Below the pieces are notes generated by a model, which saw only the letters and a program-made list of their open reading frames with translations, was not told the origin of the DNA and made no database searches. This document shows, in pieces, positions 16,958 to 26,466 of a DNA stretch of 64,000 nt. The stretch is from an uncultured bacterium (GTDB lineage: Bacteria; Nitrospirota; Thermodesulfovibrionia; Thermodesulfovibrionales; Dissulfurispiraceae): NCBI GenBank assembly GCA_937949555.1, contig CALEDV010000027.1, positions 27,733-91,732 of the forward strand, read 5' to 3'. Position 1 is the stretch's first letter. Every line of letters begins with the position of its first letter. The translations under genes were made by a program, and so were the position numbers.

Positions 16958-18218
16958 TCCTGATTGTATTGGCATGGGCCTCAAGCCCTTCAAGGATAGC
17001 GAATCTCTCCACAATAGGGGCAAGCCTTAGAAAGCCCTCTTCAGTGAAGTCAATTATGCTTGTCTTCTTTAAGAAATCATAGGCACCAAGGGGCGACGCA
17101 AAACGGGCTGTGCCGCCTGTGGGCAGAGTATGATTTGGGCCTGCACAGTAATCACCCATAGGTTCTGGAGACCACTTGCCCAAGAATATGGCCCCTGCGT
17201 GTTTGATTAAAGGCAGTATCATCCTTGGCCTCTCAGTAATTATCTCAAGGTGTTCAGGGGCAATAGTATTGGCGAGTGCTGCCGCGGACTCTATATCCTT
17301 TGTCACTACAATAGCACCGTAGGAATTCAGAGACCTTTGGACTATCTGACCTTTGGGCAAAGTTCTTATCTGGGCCTCTAAATCCCTTTTTACCCTCCTT
17401 GCAAGCTCCAGGGAGTCTGTAATGAGGATGCTTGATGCCCTCTCGTCATGCTCTGCCTGTCCGAGCATATCAGCAGCAATTAATTCTGATGATGCAGAGT
17501 AATCGGCAATTATAAGTATCTCACTTGGTCCTGCAATCATGTCAATATCTACATCGCCAAAGACCATCTTCTTGGCTGTGGCAACATAAATGTTTCCTGG
17601 CCCAACGATCTTGTCTACCTTTTTTATGGTCTTTGTCCCGTAAGCCATTGCGGCAATGGCCTGAGCACCACCAATCCTGTAGACCTCCGTGATGCCAAGC
17701 ATCTGAATTGCCCTCAAGACAACGGGGTTGAACTCTCCTTTGGGGGTAGGCACACATAGGGCTATCTCCTTTACCCCTGCCACCTGAGCTGGTATTACAT
17801 TCATGAGAACCGTCGAAGGGTAAGAGGCCTTTCCTCCAGGGACATAGACACCCACTCGCTCAAGGGGGGTAATTATCTGTCCTAACACAGCCCCCTTTTC
17901 CTTTACGGTCCAACTCTTTTGCAGTTGATTCTTGTGAAAGACCCTGATCCTGTCAATGGAAGACTTGAGCATCCTCTCGGTATCACCATCCAAAGGCGAT
18001 GGTGGTGGTAGGGGGAATTTAATTGACAAGCTATGCCCATCATAGAGACGGGTAAATTTCCTTACAGCACTGTCTCCCTTTGCCCTGACCTCACAAAGCG
18101 TTTTCTGTACAGCATCGACTATCTTAGGATCTGTGTCAACCTGCCTCTCCCTAAGCCTTCTGAGTAGCCTATTGATCTGTGCTGTTGTTTGCAAGATAAG
18201 GTTATGCAACTCACTCAT
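16896..18218 (-). CDS. hisD: Histidinol dehydrogenase
   Basis: A 440-residue zinc enzyme carrying out the last two oxidations of histidine synthesis (histidinol to histidine, two NAD). Landmarks are ERVGVYVPGGKASYPST, RIGGAQAIAAMAYGT, VDKIVGPGNIYV, IDMIAGPSEILIIAD, the HDERASSILIT stretch, and IAPEHLEIIT with the catalytic Glu-His. Zinc ligands are expected around AEHD and in GPNHTLPTGG. Length is typical. It follows the UPF0182 gene with a two-base gap and probably shares its transcript. The last ~20 codons overlap the end of the NuoG-like gene on the other strand, and the C-terminal tail after RIRQAL is not family-typical. Confidence 0.96.
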   Translation of the reverse strand: MSELHNLILQTTAQINRLLRRLRERQVDTDPKIVDAVQKTLCEVRAKGDSAVRKFTRLYDGHSLSIKFPLPPPSPLDGDTERMLKSSIDRIRVFHKNQLQKSWTVKEKGAVLGQIITPLERVGVYVPGGKASYPSTVLMNVIPAQVAGVKEIALCVPTPKGEFNPVVLRAIQMLGITEVYRIGGAQAIAAMAYGTKTIKKVDKIVGPGNIYVATAKKMVFGDVDIDMIAGPSEILIIADYSASSELIAADMLGQAEHDERASSILITDSLELARRVKRDLEAQIRTLPKGQIVQRSLNSYGAIVVTKDIESAAALANTIAPEHLEIITERPRMILPLIKHAGAIFLGKWSPEPMGDYCAGPNHTLPTGGTARFASPLGAYDFLKKTSIIDFTEEGFLRLAPIVERFAILEGLEAHANTIRIRQALSSQERGGAARPLKDK

Positions 18219-18220
18219 TC

Positions 18221-20911
18221 CTATTTCACCATCCTCCTTAAGATCTGCTCAAGCCTTTTAATCTCTTCACCATAGCCTGCCCAATTACCCTGTCTCTGCA
18301 TATCCAGAGCCCGCTCAAAGACCCTCAAGGCCTCTTTAGACAAGTCGGCCACAGAAGTCCTTGTATCTATCGGAGTTTTCTCAGGAGAGGATGTTTGTAT
18401 TGGCTGTCTCTTGCCGCCAAAAAGCCTGTTAAGGGCTATATCAAGATTTTCCTCCATTACCACCTCGTTTTCATAGGCAGCAATTACCCTCCTGAGTTCA
18501 GGAAGCCCCGCCTTGTCAGAGGCTGCAAGATAAAGGGGCTGCACATACAGAAGGGAGCTTTCTATGGGTATCACAAGGAGGCTGCCCATTATCACCTCTG
18601 AGCCTCGCTGATTCCAGAGGGTCAACTGCTGGGATATATAAGCGTCTTGGTTTATCCTTGCCTCAACCTGCTTAGGCCCGTAAATAAGCCTGTCCCTTGG
18701 AAAGGTATAGGCTATTATCTTTCCGTAGTTCTCTCCGTCACAGCGGGCAGCAAGCCACGCAGCAAGGTTGTCTCTCTTGGCAGGCACATAGGGCAACAAC
18801 AGTATGTATTCCTCCTTTTTACCACCCGGCAGCTTCATAATGGTGTAATAGGGCTCCATGGGCTTTTGATTGAAGGTAGGTATGTCCCAAAGGTTCTCTT
18901 TATTGTAAAAGACCTTAGGGTCTGTCATGTGATAGGCAGCGAACATAGATGCCTGTATCTGAAGAAACATCTGGGGATACCTGATGTGTTGCCTGAGGTC
19001 CTCAGGCATATCCTTTAGGGGCTTGAACATCTTCGGGAAGGTCTTTGCATAGACCTTTATTATCCCATCGGTGGGATCACTTATATAAAAGTCTACTGAG
19101 CCATTATAGGCATCCACTACAGCCTTCACAGAATTCCTGATATAGTTGATGTGCCTGCTTTGGGGTCTTGAATAGGGGAGCCTGTCTGAGACGGTGTATC
19201 CGTCGATTATCCAATGCATCCTGCCGTCCTTTGCTATTACCATATATGGGTCTTTGTCAAAGCGGAGGAATGGCGCAATCTTCCTTACCCTGTCAGAAAT
19301 GTTCCTATTGTATATGATCCTGCTCTTGTCGGTAATATCTGTAGATAAGAGTATCTTTTCTGTGCCAAATCTTATGGAAAAGAGGATCCTCCTCAGCATT
19401 GAATCTATCTCCACTCCACCCTTACCATCATAGGATGTGTATATATTTTCATTTGAAGTGGGATAGCTGAATTCAGGCACCTTGGTCTTGACAATGACAT
19501 AATCATTTGAGAGCTCACCATAATATATCTCTGGCCTTGTCACCTTTATATCAGCAGAACTTGCAGGTGGGATGTCTTTGATTATAAACTCAGGGAGTCC
19601 CTCTCTGCTTATCCTGCTCACAGGACCAAGAGTGATACCATTGCCATGGGTAAATATAAGCCTCTCGTTTATCCAGGACTTGCTCGGCAAGTCTCCATAA
19701 GAAAGCTCTCTGGGTGATAGCATGACCTGCATATACTCACCGTTGATTGTGTATCGGTCATTGTCCACATCGGCAAACTTATAATAGGTTCTTATCTGCT
19801 GAAGCTGACTATAGGTTCTCAGCAATGGGCCGTGGTCCCAGAGTCTTATGTTTTTTACAGTTGCCTCATTCTTTTGTATATCCTTTGCAGTAAGGGTGTA
19901 GTTAACATCAAAGGGTATAGTCTCAATCCTGTTAAGATCATATCCTAACCTGGTAAATCGGATGTTGTGCTCAATGTATGGCGTCTCAAGTACAAGTTCA
20001 TTTGGGGCGACCTTGAGTTTTTGAAGCAGCGATGGATAGACGGCGAGTCCCAATATGTAGATCACTGCAACGACAAAGAGCGGCACAAATGCAAGTCTCA
20101 GAGAACCCTTAAAAAGTCCAGCCAAAAATAAAAGCCCAGCGGCTGGAACCAAAAACATTAGTATCCTCAGAAATATCAGCCGTGCGTTTATATCAGTATA
20201 GCCCGGACCAGATGCAACCCCATGAGAGGACAAAAGAAGCCTGAAAGAATCAATATAGAAACCAAAACCAACAACAAAGATAATCATGCCCAAAAGGATG
20301 CCAAGATGTATCTTAACCCTCTTTTCTACAGAAAAGATCCCTCCCGAAAAAATTATGCCGCCCCGAAGCATATAGTTAATGGCAACGATTATGGCAGTGC
20401 TGATCAGCATGAAGCTTGCGTAACCCTTTAGAGATTCAATTATAGGGAACCTGAAGAGATAAAAACCTATGTCCATCCCTAAAATAGGATCCAAAACCCC
20501 CATATCAATGCTGTTGACATAGGTAAGCGTCTCCTCCCAACGCATGGCTCCCCACTGAAAGACAAAAAAGGCAAGCAGAGAGGCAGCGATTATTGAAAGG
20601 GGCTTAATCATCCTCTCGAGGTTGCCTATTCTAAGGGGATATACCATTCCTTCAATAGAGAAGAACTCCCTCTGAGGAAAGTTTACTCTATTTGCATATA
20701 GGATATTGAGGAATGAAAAGATTAGGAATACACCGCCAAAGGCAAGACCTGTAAGGGCCTTTGCTGAAAGGGTCTTGCTAAAGACTGAGGCAAAACCTGT
20801 TTCATTAAAAAACAGCCAATCTATATAAAGGCTCAATATCCCCATAAAGAGTGGCATCAGCAAAAATATAAATACAAGCACATATGAATAGAATCTTCCA
20901 CCTTTAAACAT
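18221..20911 (-). CDS. UPF0182 family multi-span membrane protein
   Basis: An 896-residue protein of the UPF0182 (COG1615) family, whose function is unknown. The first ~290 residues hold about seven membrane helices, including LVFIFLLMPLFMGILSLYI and GVFLIFSFLNILYA; the characteristic YIDWLFFNETGF sits after the first. The remaining ~600 residues form a large, probably extracytoplasmic domain with family stretches such as LETPYIEHNIRFTRLGY, YSQLQQIRTYYKF, RELSYGDLPSKSWINERLIFTHG, YGPKQVEARINQD and SLLYVQPLYL. Length fits the family (about 900). It is the upstream partner of hisD in a compact pair, but no functional link is known. Confidence 0.93.
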   Translation of the reverse strand: MFKGGRFYSYVLVFIFLLMPLFMGILSLYIDWLFFNETGFASVFSKTLSAKALTGLAFGGVFLIFSFLNILYANRVNFPQREFFSIEGMVYPLRIGNLERMIKPLSIIAASLLAFFVFQWGAMRWEETLTYVNSIDMGVLDPILGMDIGFYLFRFPIIESLKGYASFMLISTAIIVAINYMLRGGIIFSGGIFSVEKRVKIHLGILLGMIIFVVGFGFYIDSFRLLLSSHGVASGPGYTDINARLIFLRILMFLVPAAGLLFLAGLFKGSLRLAFVPLFVVAVIYILGLAVYPSLLQKLKVAPNELVLETPYIEHNIRFTRLGYDLNRIETIPFDVNYTLTAKDIQKNEATVKNIRLWDHGPLLRTYSQLQQIRTYYKFADVDNDRYTINGEYMQVMLSPRELSYGDLPSKSWINERLIFTHGNGITLGPVSRISREGLPEFIIKDIPPASSADIKVTRPEIYYGELSNDYVIVKTKVPEFSYPTSNENIYTSYDGKGGVEIDSMLRRILFSIRFGTEKILLSTDITDKSRIIYNRNISDRVRKIAPFLRFDKDPYMVIAKDGRMHWIIDGYTVSDRLPYSRPQSRHINYIRNSVKAVVDAYNGSVDFYISDPTDGIIKVYAKTFPKMFKPLKDMPEDLRQHIRYPQMFLQIQASMFAAYHMTDPKVFYNKENLWDIPTFNQKPMEPYYTIMKLPGGKKEEYILLLPYVPAKRDNLAAWLAARCDGENYGKIIAYTFPRDRLIYGPKQVEARINQDAYISQQLTLWNQRGSEVIMGSLLVIPIESSLLYVQPLYLAASDKAGLPELRRVIAAYENEVVMEENLDIALNRLFGGKRQPIQTSSPEKTPIDTRTSVADLSKEALRVFERALDMQRQGNWAGYGEEIKRLEQILRRMVK

Positions 20912-20961
20912 AATCCCACCTTTCCTGTTGCATTATTTTAGATTTAGTTTTAATAGCACCC

Positions 20962-22704
20962 TCATTTGGGCAGAGTAAAGACAAAGTCATTACCCTCTGG
21001 TTTTGCCTCATACCATATACTACCGCCGTGCTGGGTAATTATCTCCTTTGTCATGAAAAGCCCCATACCAAGTCCTTCCTTGATATCATCGCCTTCTCTC
21101 TGGATCCTGCCAAACTTCGTAAACAGTATATCCCTTTTGTCTTCTGGTATCGGGGCGCCAGTATTATAAACATTAAAACGATAAAAGGAGCCGTGGTCTT
21201 CATATCCGAAGGCTATGGTACAACCTTTGCCACCATATTTTATGGCATTGCTGAAGAGATTACGGTAAACCACCTTGAGCCACACCTTACTGGCATTTAC
21301 TGTTATGGTACCTGTCGGTATAGCACCAAGTCTGTTGTCAATGAATATGTTCTTTTCTTCAATCTGGCCGGCCAACTCAGCAAGCACTGACTCAATCACC
21401 TCATGACGGAGGTCTATCTCGGTCTTCTCGATATGTATGTCATCGTCAACCATTTGGGCCTTGGCAAGACACTCCTCAGCCAGTCCTATGATCTGATTTA
21501 CCCTTACGTTGAGGTCCTTGACGGTTTGGTATACATTGTCGTCCATAGGACCATAGGTGCCTCTTAACAATAGCTTCAGGGTTGACGAGACTGCGATGAG
21601 TGGACCTCTTATATCATGAGACATTATCTTCAGCATCTTGATTATATTGCTGTTGAGCTTCTGGATCTTTTGTCTTGATTCTACTACCTCTTGTTCCTTT
21701 GATTTGCGCTCTGTTATATCTCTGTTTGAGACCCTCCTGCCCATAAACTCGCCCTTTTCATTAAACACTGGCTTACAGGCATGTCCGATCCAGCGAACCT
21801 GACCGTCTTTTGTGACTATCCTGTATTCCATCTCATGGGCCTCAGAGCTAATGCCGTGGGACTCTTCAATAGATTCAGGCAGCAGGGCTTTGTCTTCAGG
21901 ATGTGTAATGCTATAGAGCAGTCTGGGGTTTTTAATAAACTCCTCTGGGCTGTATCCGCTTATCTTCTGACAAGAGGGAGAGCAATAAAGAATAAGGCCT
22001 GTAGGGGAGATCCAGTACTCCCAATCGTATGCAAATTCAGAGACGGTCCTAAACATCTCCTCGTTCTTTATCAACATATCCTCAAATTGCTTCCTCTCTA
22101 CAATGTTCCACAGTCCATCCATGAATAACTGTAACTGCTGCACATCCATCTCAGTGTAATCTTCTTCCTTATTTGCTACCCCTATGACAGCCACAATCTT
22201 GCCATTCCTGAATATAGGGAGATTCATATGCCTCTTGAGGGCCACATGCCCCTCCGGATAACCCTTCTTGTAAGGGTTAGGGGCGCTGTAATCATTTGTG
22301 ATTATAGCCCTGCGCTGTCTTACTGCCTCACCCCACAGACCTGTCTTGTCTAATTCGTAGAGGGTCTGTTTTTCTACCACACTGCATTGCTCCATAACGT
22401 TTTTTGACCATGAGTAAAGGGTGAATAACCCTGTTGACTCATTATAAAAAAAAATGTACCCAATCTTGCTATCCGTAAGCCTTATGGCCTCTTCCAGCCC
22501 AAAGTCCATGACCTCTTTATAGTCCCTGTCATTCATCTGGCTGAGATGGACGAGTGAACTTAACCTCGTCTCGTTTAATTGGAGATGTATCTTCTCTGCC
22601 TGCTGTTTGCAGACAGAGTCTTCATAGAGCCTTCTAAAGGCCTCTAACTCCTCTTGTAACTGTTCTTTTGATCTTTCTATAGATTTGTCTTGTTCTTCTT
22701 GCAT
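20962..22704 (-). CDS. Orphan sensor histidine kinase with GAF and PAS domains
   Basis: A 580-residue cytosolic kinase without membrane helices. Residues 1-45 are a coiled coil, about 50-205 a GAF domain, about 215-335 a PAS domain with PAC motif (EMEYRIVTKDGQVRWI, then ITERK), and 345-415 a dimerisation domain with the phospho-accepting His363 in MSHDIRGPL. A HATPase follows, with N box NLFSNAIKYG and G box EGLGMGLFMTKEII. The GAF region carries the GYIFFYNE and WSKNVM sequence common to a family of GAF-coupled kinases, so a small soluble ligand or redox cue is likely sensed. No response regulator gene is adjacent. Confidence 0.92.
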   Translation of the reverse strand: MQEEQDKSIERSKEQLQEELEAFRRLYEDSVCKQQAEKIHLQLNETRLSSLVHLSQMNDRDYKEVMDFGLEEAIRLTDSKIGYIFFYNESTGLFTLYSWSKNVMEQCSVVEKQTLYELDKTGLWGEAVRQRRAIITNDYSAPNPYKKGYPEGHVALKRHMNLPIFRNGKIVAVIGVANKEEDYTEMDVQQLQLFMDGLWNIVERKQFEDMLIKNEEMFRTVSEFAYDWEYWISPTGLILYCSPSCQKISGYSPEEFIKNPRLLYSITHPEDKALLPESIEESHGISSEAHEMEYRIVTKDGQVRWIGHACKPVFNEKGEFMGRRVSNRDITERKSKEQEVVESRQKIQKLNSNIIKMLKIMSHDIRGPLIAVSSTLKLLLRGTYGPMDDNVYQTVKDLNVRVNQIIGLAEECLAKAQMVDDDIHIEKTEIDLRHEVIESVLAELAGQIEEKNIFIDNRLGAIPTGTITVNASKVWLKVVYRNLFSNAIKYGGKGCTIAFGYEDHGSFYRFNVYNTGAPIPEDKRDILFTKFGRIQREGDDIKEGLGMGLFMTKEIITQHGGSIWYEAKPEGNDFVFTLPK

Positions 22705-22869
22705 GGGGATATTTTACCTGACTTTCACAATTTTGTCAGAATTCATGATGAAACTTTACCCTAAGGGGGTCATAACAAAAGACAATCCACGGATTTAGAG
22801 CAGCAGAGCGGTAGAGCAGTAGCAAGAAATAATGAATTCCTCACAAAAAATTTTGTCAATAATAAAGAA

Positions 22870-23394
22870 TTGACCCCTTCAACTTACAACCCTATTGACA
22901 ATATAAGAGTAGCCTTTTCCAACAATTACAAATACAGCCTTTTTGAGGCGCTATTTCACACTGGTAGATTCCACTCTCAAGAAAAGACGCTTATCGACAA
23001 GGCAATGCATCTATTATCGCTATTTAACATGGAATCTCATGCCCATAGGTTAGCAAAGAATCTACCCTATGGCACCCAGAGGAGGCTCGAGATAGTAAGG
23101 GCTCTGGCTACAAATCCAAGCCTGTTAATGCTTGATGAACCTGCTGCTGGGATGAATCCTAAGGAGATTGATGACCTAATGGATTTTATCTTTTGGATCA
23201 AAGAAAGGTTCAACCTGACCATATTACTTATTGAACATCATATGAAGATGGTAATGAGGACATGCACTATGATAAAAGTTTTAGATTTTGGAGTTACTAT
23301 AGCAGAAGGCACCCCTCAGGAGGTTTACAACAACCCCGAGGTAATAAATGCATATCTTGGGGATAATTCCTCTTTTAACTGGATACATGATTAG
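22870..23394 (+). pseudogene. livG: Truncated branched-chain amino acid ABC transporter ATPase (LivG-like)
   Basis: Only the C-terminal two-thirds of LivG remains: the helical region, the degenerate signature LPYGTQRRLEIVRAL, Walker B LLMLDEPAAGMNPKE, and IEHHMKMVM with the switch His. The Walker A loop and first ~85 residues are absent and the preceding 165 bases do not encode them, so the protein cannot hydrolyse ATP normally. The stop lies at 23392-23394 and the livF remnant begins seven bases earlier, preserving the original livG-livF overlap. No livH, livM or livK is nearby. This is a decaying operon remnant. Confidence 0.85.
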
Positions 23395-24043
23395 GGTTGA
23401 CAATCTTTCGGTATCCTACGGCAATATTGCCGCCCTTATAGGTGCAAACGGTGCTGGTAAAACTACCCTACTGAAGGCAATATCAGGGCTCGTACCCTAT
23501 AGCGGAGATATTTTTTTAAATGAGCAACCCCTGAAGGGTAAAGAATCCCATTTGATTGTTGGTCTTGGGATAGTGTATGTGCCAGAGGGTAGAGGTATTT
23601 TTAGCAATTTATCAGTCAAGGAGAACCTCATTTTATCATCATGACAAAGAAAGGACAAAGAGGCAACCAAAAAGGATATGGACATGGCTCTGTCATTCTT
23701 TCCACCCCTGTATAAACGTTTAGGACAGTTAGGAGGTACCCTTAGTGGCGGCTAGCAGCAGATGCTTGCCTTAGCAAGGGGACTGGTCTCTGGTGCAAAG
23801 ATTCTTATGCTTGATGAACCCTCCATGGGGCCTTCCCCGGTCTTTGTCAGAGAGATTTTTAAGATACTTATTAAACTCAATCAGGAGGGAAAGACAATTC
23901 TCCTTGTTGAACAAAATGCTAATCTTGCCCTTGCCATATCCTCTGTAGCCTATTTGCTTGAAACAGGAAAGATTACACTTTCAGGCAATAGCAATGAATT
24001 GAGAGGCAATAATCATGTAAGAGAGGCTTATTTGGGACTTTAA
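23387..24043 (+). pseudogene. livF: Broken branched-chain amino acid ABC transporter ATPase (LivF-like)
   Basis: The frame from ATG 23387 to TAA 24041-24043 reads as LivF throughout but is interrupted twice. TGA at 23642-23644 follows KENLILSS, and TAG at 23753-23755 replaces the Glu of the ABC signature (LSGG, stop, QQMLALARGL). About 15 residues are also missing between YGNIAA and LIGANGAGKTT, where LivF normally has its first beta strand. Walker A, the YVPEGRGIF segment, Walker B ILMLDEPSMG and VEQNA are otherwise recognisable. Two independent nonsense codons plus a deletion next to a truncated livG mean a true pseudogene, not programmed readthrough. Confidence 0.9.
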
Positions 24044-24115
24044 TGACCTGTCTTGCCTCCTTCACAGGAAACAAAGTAGCAGATTTTAGAGAAGAAGTAG
24101 TTTACCCCAATTTTA

Positions 24116-24362
24116 ACATCCGATTAAATTCGGCAAGACAACACCGAGGTGCATAAACTCAGAGGTAACGGTATCAACCGTTACCAATGCTGTTTTGGCA
24201 ATAGGCAGCAGATGTCCTGTGTCAGGAAGTTTCAATATAACCGATGGAGCGGGCAATGTTAAGATGGACTTCAGTTCAGGCGGGGCAATGACTGTTTTAA
24301 TTAACGGGCAAAGGGTAAATTCGTATTCTTCATGCTCACAGGCAGAAGGGATTTGCATATAA
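24116..24362 (+). pseudogene. C-terminal fragment of an unidentified secreted-type protein
   Basis: An open stretch of about 81 codons without a start codon (a stop lies just upstream) ends at TAA 24360-24362. It reads like a genuine protein tail, rich in Ser, Thr, Val and Gly with paired cysteines (for example CPVSGSFNITDGAGNVKMDF, then SYSSCSQAEGICI). I cannot assign a family. Its setting among broken genes suggests a 5'-truncated remnant. Confidence 0.4.
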
Positions 24363-24460
24363 TAAGGGTTTCATAACAGTAACGACAAGGTCTAAAGAAA
24401 TCTCCCCTTGTGCTCTTTTGCAAAGAGGGGGGACAATCCACCCTTAATCCCCCTTTATGG

Positions 24461-24643
24461 ATGGTGGAGCAGATATTGCGAACAAGAAAGAGGATACTGA
24501 GTATCAGTCCCGTATACCACAAAGGTGATGAGGCCATAGGAGTGCATGTGTTTTGTATTTTTAGGGCAATTAAAGCGTCATTAAAAGCACATAGAAGTAA
24601 TCCATATTCTTATGAATTACCATACACCCTGAGGATCTTGTAA
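24461..24643 (+). pseudogene. Degenerate transposase C-terminal remnant (IS4/IS1634-like)
   Basis: About 60 codons resemble the tail of a DDE transposase of the IS4/IS1634 type. The telling part is ILSISPVYHKGDEAIGVHVFCIFRAI, to be compared with the family pattern of (I/L)xxRPIYH followed by a HVFxCFLA segment after the catalytic Glu. The catalytic core is absent and no terminal repeats are evident. This is an insertion-sequence scar, consistent with decay of the surrounding genes. Confidence 0.5.
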
Positions 24644-24686
24644 TCACGGGCTCAATATGAATGGGCAATGCACCCCATGCCTTATA

Positions 24687-24976
24687 TCAAAACAACCTGA
24701 GTAACCTCCCAAAGAGCCCTACCATAGAGATGGCTGCAAAGGTCATGGCAAAGGTAAACATCCTGATAGTAAATAGCCTGTTTTCCTTTAGACCATTGCC
24801 TATCTTGATATCTATTCGCTCTGTTTTATCAAGTTTGTTGTTTATATCCTCAAACTTTTTATCAACCTGCTTAAACCTCTTGTCTACCCTATTAACTACA
24901 GCTCTACTGCCCTGTTTGCCTACCCTCTTATTCCTATCGGCAATGTTTGGTAGCCGGACTTTGGTTGACTATAACC
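24687..24976 (-). pseudogene. 5'-truncated coiled-coil/tail-anchor protein
   Basis: The minus strand is open for about 95 codons between a stop near 24977 and TGA at 24687-24689 but has no plausible start codon. It encodes VDKRFKQVDKKFEDINNKLD, a short coiled coil, followed by a hydrophobic segment (FTIRMFTFAMTFAAISMVGLFG) at the C-terminus. This is the same coiled coil plus tail-anchor layout as the intact gene at 6987-7820, so it is probably a decayed member of that type. Confidence 0.55.
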
Positions 24977-25039
24977 AATACATCTGCTACTATTTCACTA
25001 CCATGGCACAGTCAAAAACAATAGAGCTGCTATACAGCC

Positions 25040-26140
25040 TTACACATTGAACCTAAAGTTTATCATATCGCCATCTCTTACCTCATAGGTCTTACCCTCA
25101 AGTCTAACCATACCCCTTTCCTTTGCCTTAGCAAGGGAAGCTCCTGCGGCAATGAAATCTTCGAAACCTATAACCTCTGCCCTTATAAATCCTCGTTCAA
25201 TATCAGAGTGTATCTTTCCTGCTGCCTTTTGCGCCTCATCTCCTTTATGGATAGTCCATGCCCTAACCTCATCGTCTCCATAGGTAAGAAAGGATATCAA
25301 TCCAAGCATATCGTAGCTTACCCTTATGAGCATACTTTTTGCTGGTTCTATTATTCCAAGATCCTGAAGGAATGCCTTTGCGTCTTCCTCACCCATCTGG
25401 GCAAGCTCCATCTCAATCTTTCCGCATAGAGAAAGGACCTTCAGATTCTCCGACATCCCCTTTGCCTCAATAACACTCTGTATTGATGCTATTGTTTCTT
25501 CCTGAGTTTTAGAATTAAGGTCTTCCTCGGACATATTTATAACCACTATTTCAGGTTTGTTTGATAAAAACTGCATAGGCCTCATTAGCCCCTTCTCCTG
25601 TTCTGTAAAGGCAACCCCTCTGAGGGGCTTCTCTTTCTCTAAGGCTTCTTTGCATTTGTGTAAGATATCCTTCTCCTCTGGCTTTGCCTTCTTGCCCTTT
25701 TTCTCAGCTTCCTTTATCCTCTCAAGTCGTTTCTCAACGAGCTCCAAGTCTCCAAATATAAGCTCCAACTCAAGGGTCTCAAAATCCCTTACCGGGTTAA
25801 TATCGTTCATAGGATGGGTTATCGAATCATCTCTAAATGCCCTTACCACATTCACTATGGCATCGGCGTCCTTTATATGATCAAAGACCTTGTTGTTTTG
25901 GAGATGGTCACCCTTTGTGAGACCTATATAATCAATATAATTAACCGAGGCATAGGTAATCTTTTTAGGCTTAAATATTTCGGCAAGCCTTTCTATACGA
26001 ATATCGGGCACCTTTACCATGCCTACGGAAGGCTCGCCTTTAACATTTGGATAAGGCGTAGTCTCAATATTCATGCCCGTTAGGGCATTGAATAGGGTTG
26101 TTTTCCCTGAGTTTGATAATCCAGTAACGGCAATTTTCAT
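25040..26140 (-). CDS. ychF: YchF/Obg-like ribosome-binding ATPase
   Basis: A 366-residue P-loop protein of the YchF/OLA1 family, which binds ATP in preference to GTP and associates with ribosomes. The P-loop is GLSNSGKTT at residues 7-15, switch II lies in YIDYIGLTKGDH, and the base-specificity motif is NMSEED in place of the NKxD of GTPases, as expected for YchF. A coiled-coil insertion (about 125-175) and a C-terminal TGS-like domain (LISFLTYGDDEVRAWTIHKG to KTYEVRDGDMINFRFNV) complete the fold. Length matches. It ends a tatA-tatC-small gene-ychF run with gaps of one to two bases, suggesting one transcript. Confidence 0.95.
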   Translation of the reverse strand: MKIAVTGLSNSGKTTLFNALTGMNIETTPYPNVKGEPSVGMVKVPDIRIERLAEIFKPKKITYASVNYIDYIGLTKGDHLQNNKVFDHIKDADAIVNVVRAFRDDSITHPMNDINPVRDFETLELELIFGDLELVEKRLERIKEAEKKGKKAKPEEKDILHKCKEALEKEKPLRGVAFTEQEKGLMRPMQFLSNKPEIVVINMSEEDLNSKTQEETIASIQSVIEAKGMSENLKVLSLCGKIEMELAQMGEEDAKAFLQDLGIIEPAKSMLIRVSYDMLGLISFLTYGDDEVRAWTIHKGDEAQKAAGKIHSDIERGFIRAEVIGFEDFIAAGASLAKAKERGMVRLEGKTYEVRDGDMINFRFNV

Positions 26141-26142
26141 AG

Positions 26143-26466
26143 TTATGTCCCTGTAAACACCCTCTTTTTAGTTGTTTTATTCTCTTTGTTCTGAAGAGGC
26201 AGTTTCTTGGCCTTTGCATAATTTTTTATAACCGTGAGGGCTAAACTTATACGCTGAAGCCTCATACTTTTATTTCTTATTGCAGACAGATCATTAGCCG
26301 CAAAGGGTTCAATCCTGATCTCATTTTGTTTCCTTGTTAAGAAATAATTCAATGTCTTTATCTCTTCAGGGTTAAGTGTCTTTAGAAATATGGGGTTGAC
26401 TGTAACGAATCCATCGGATATATCAGATGCCACAGCCTTCATGTTTCTCAATCCTTCGGCTGACAC
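26143..26466 (-). CDS. Small hypothetical protein between tatC and ychF
   Basis: A 107-residue, basic, Lys-rich protein with no recognised domain, membrane helix or signal peptide. The C-terminal third (KNYAKAKKLPLQNKENKTTKKR) is strongly positive and probably disordered; the middle is helical. The start is GTG at 26466, overlapping the tatC stop by one base (TAGTG), and the stop lies two bases before ychF, so it is embedded in that transcript. An internal ATG at residue 9 is an alternative start. Function unknown; nucleic-acid binding would fit its charge, but that is only inference. Confidence 0.65.
   Translation of the reverse strand: MSAEGLRNMKAVASDISDGFVTVNPIFLKTLNPEEIKTLNYFLTRKQNEIRIEPFAANDLSAIRNKSMRLQRISLALTVIKNYAKAKKLPLQNKENKTTKKRVFTGT

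Noticed and set aside
23642..23644. In-frame TGA in livF as a selenocysteine codon
   Set aside because: No Cys or Sec is expected at this position in LivF, a second stop (TAG) and a deletion are present, and livG next to it is truncated.
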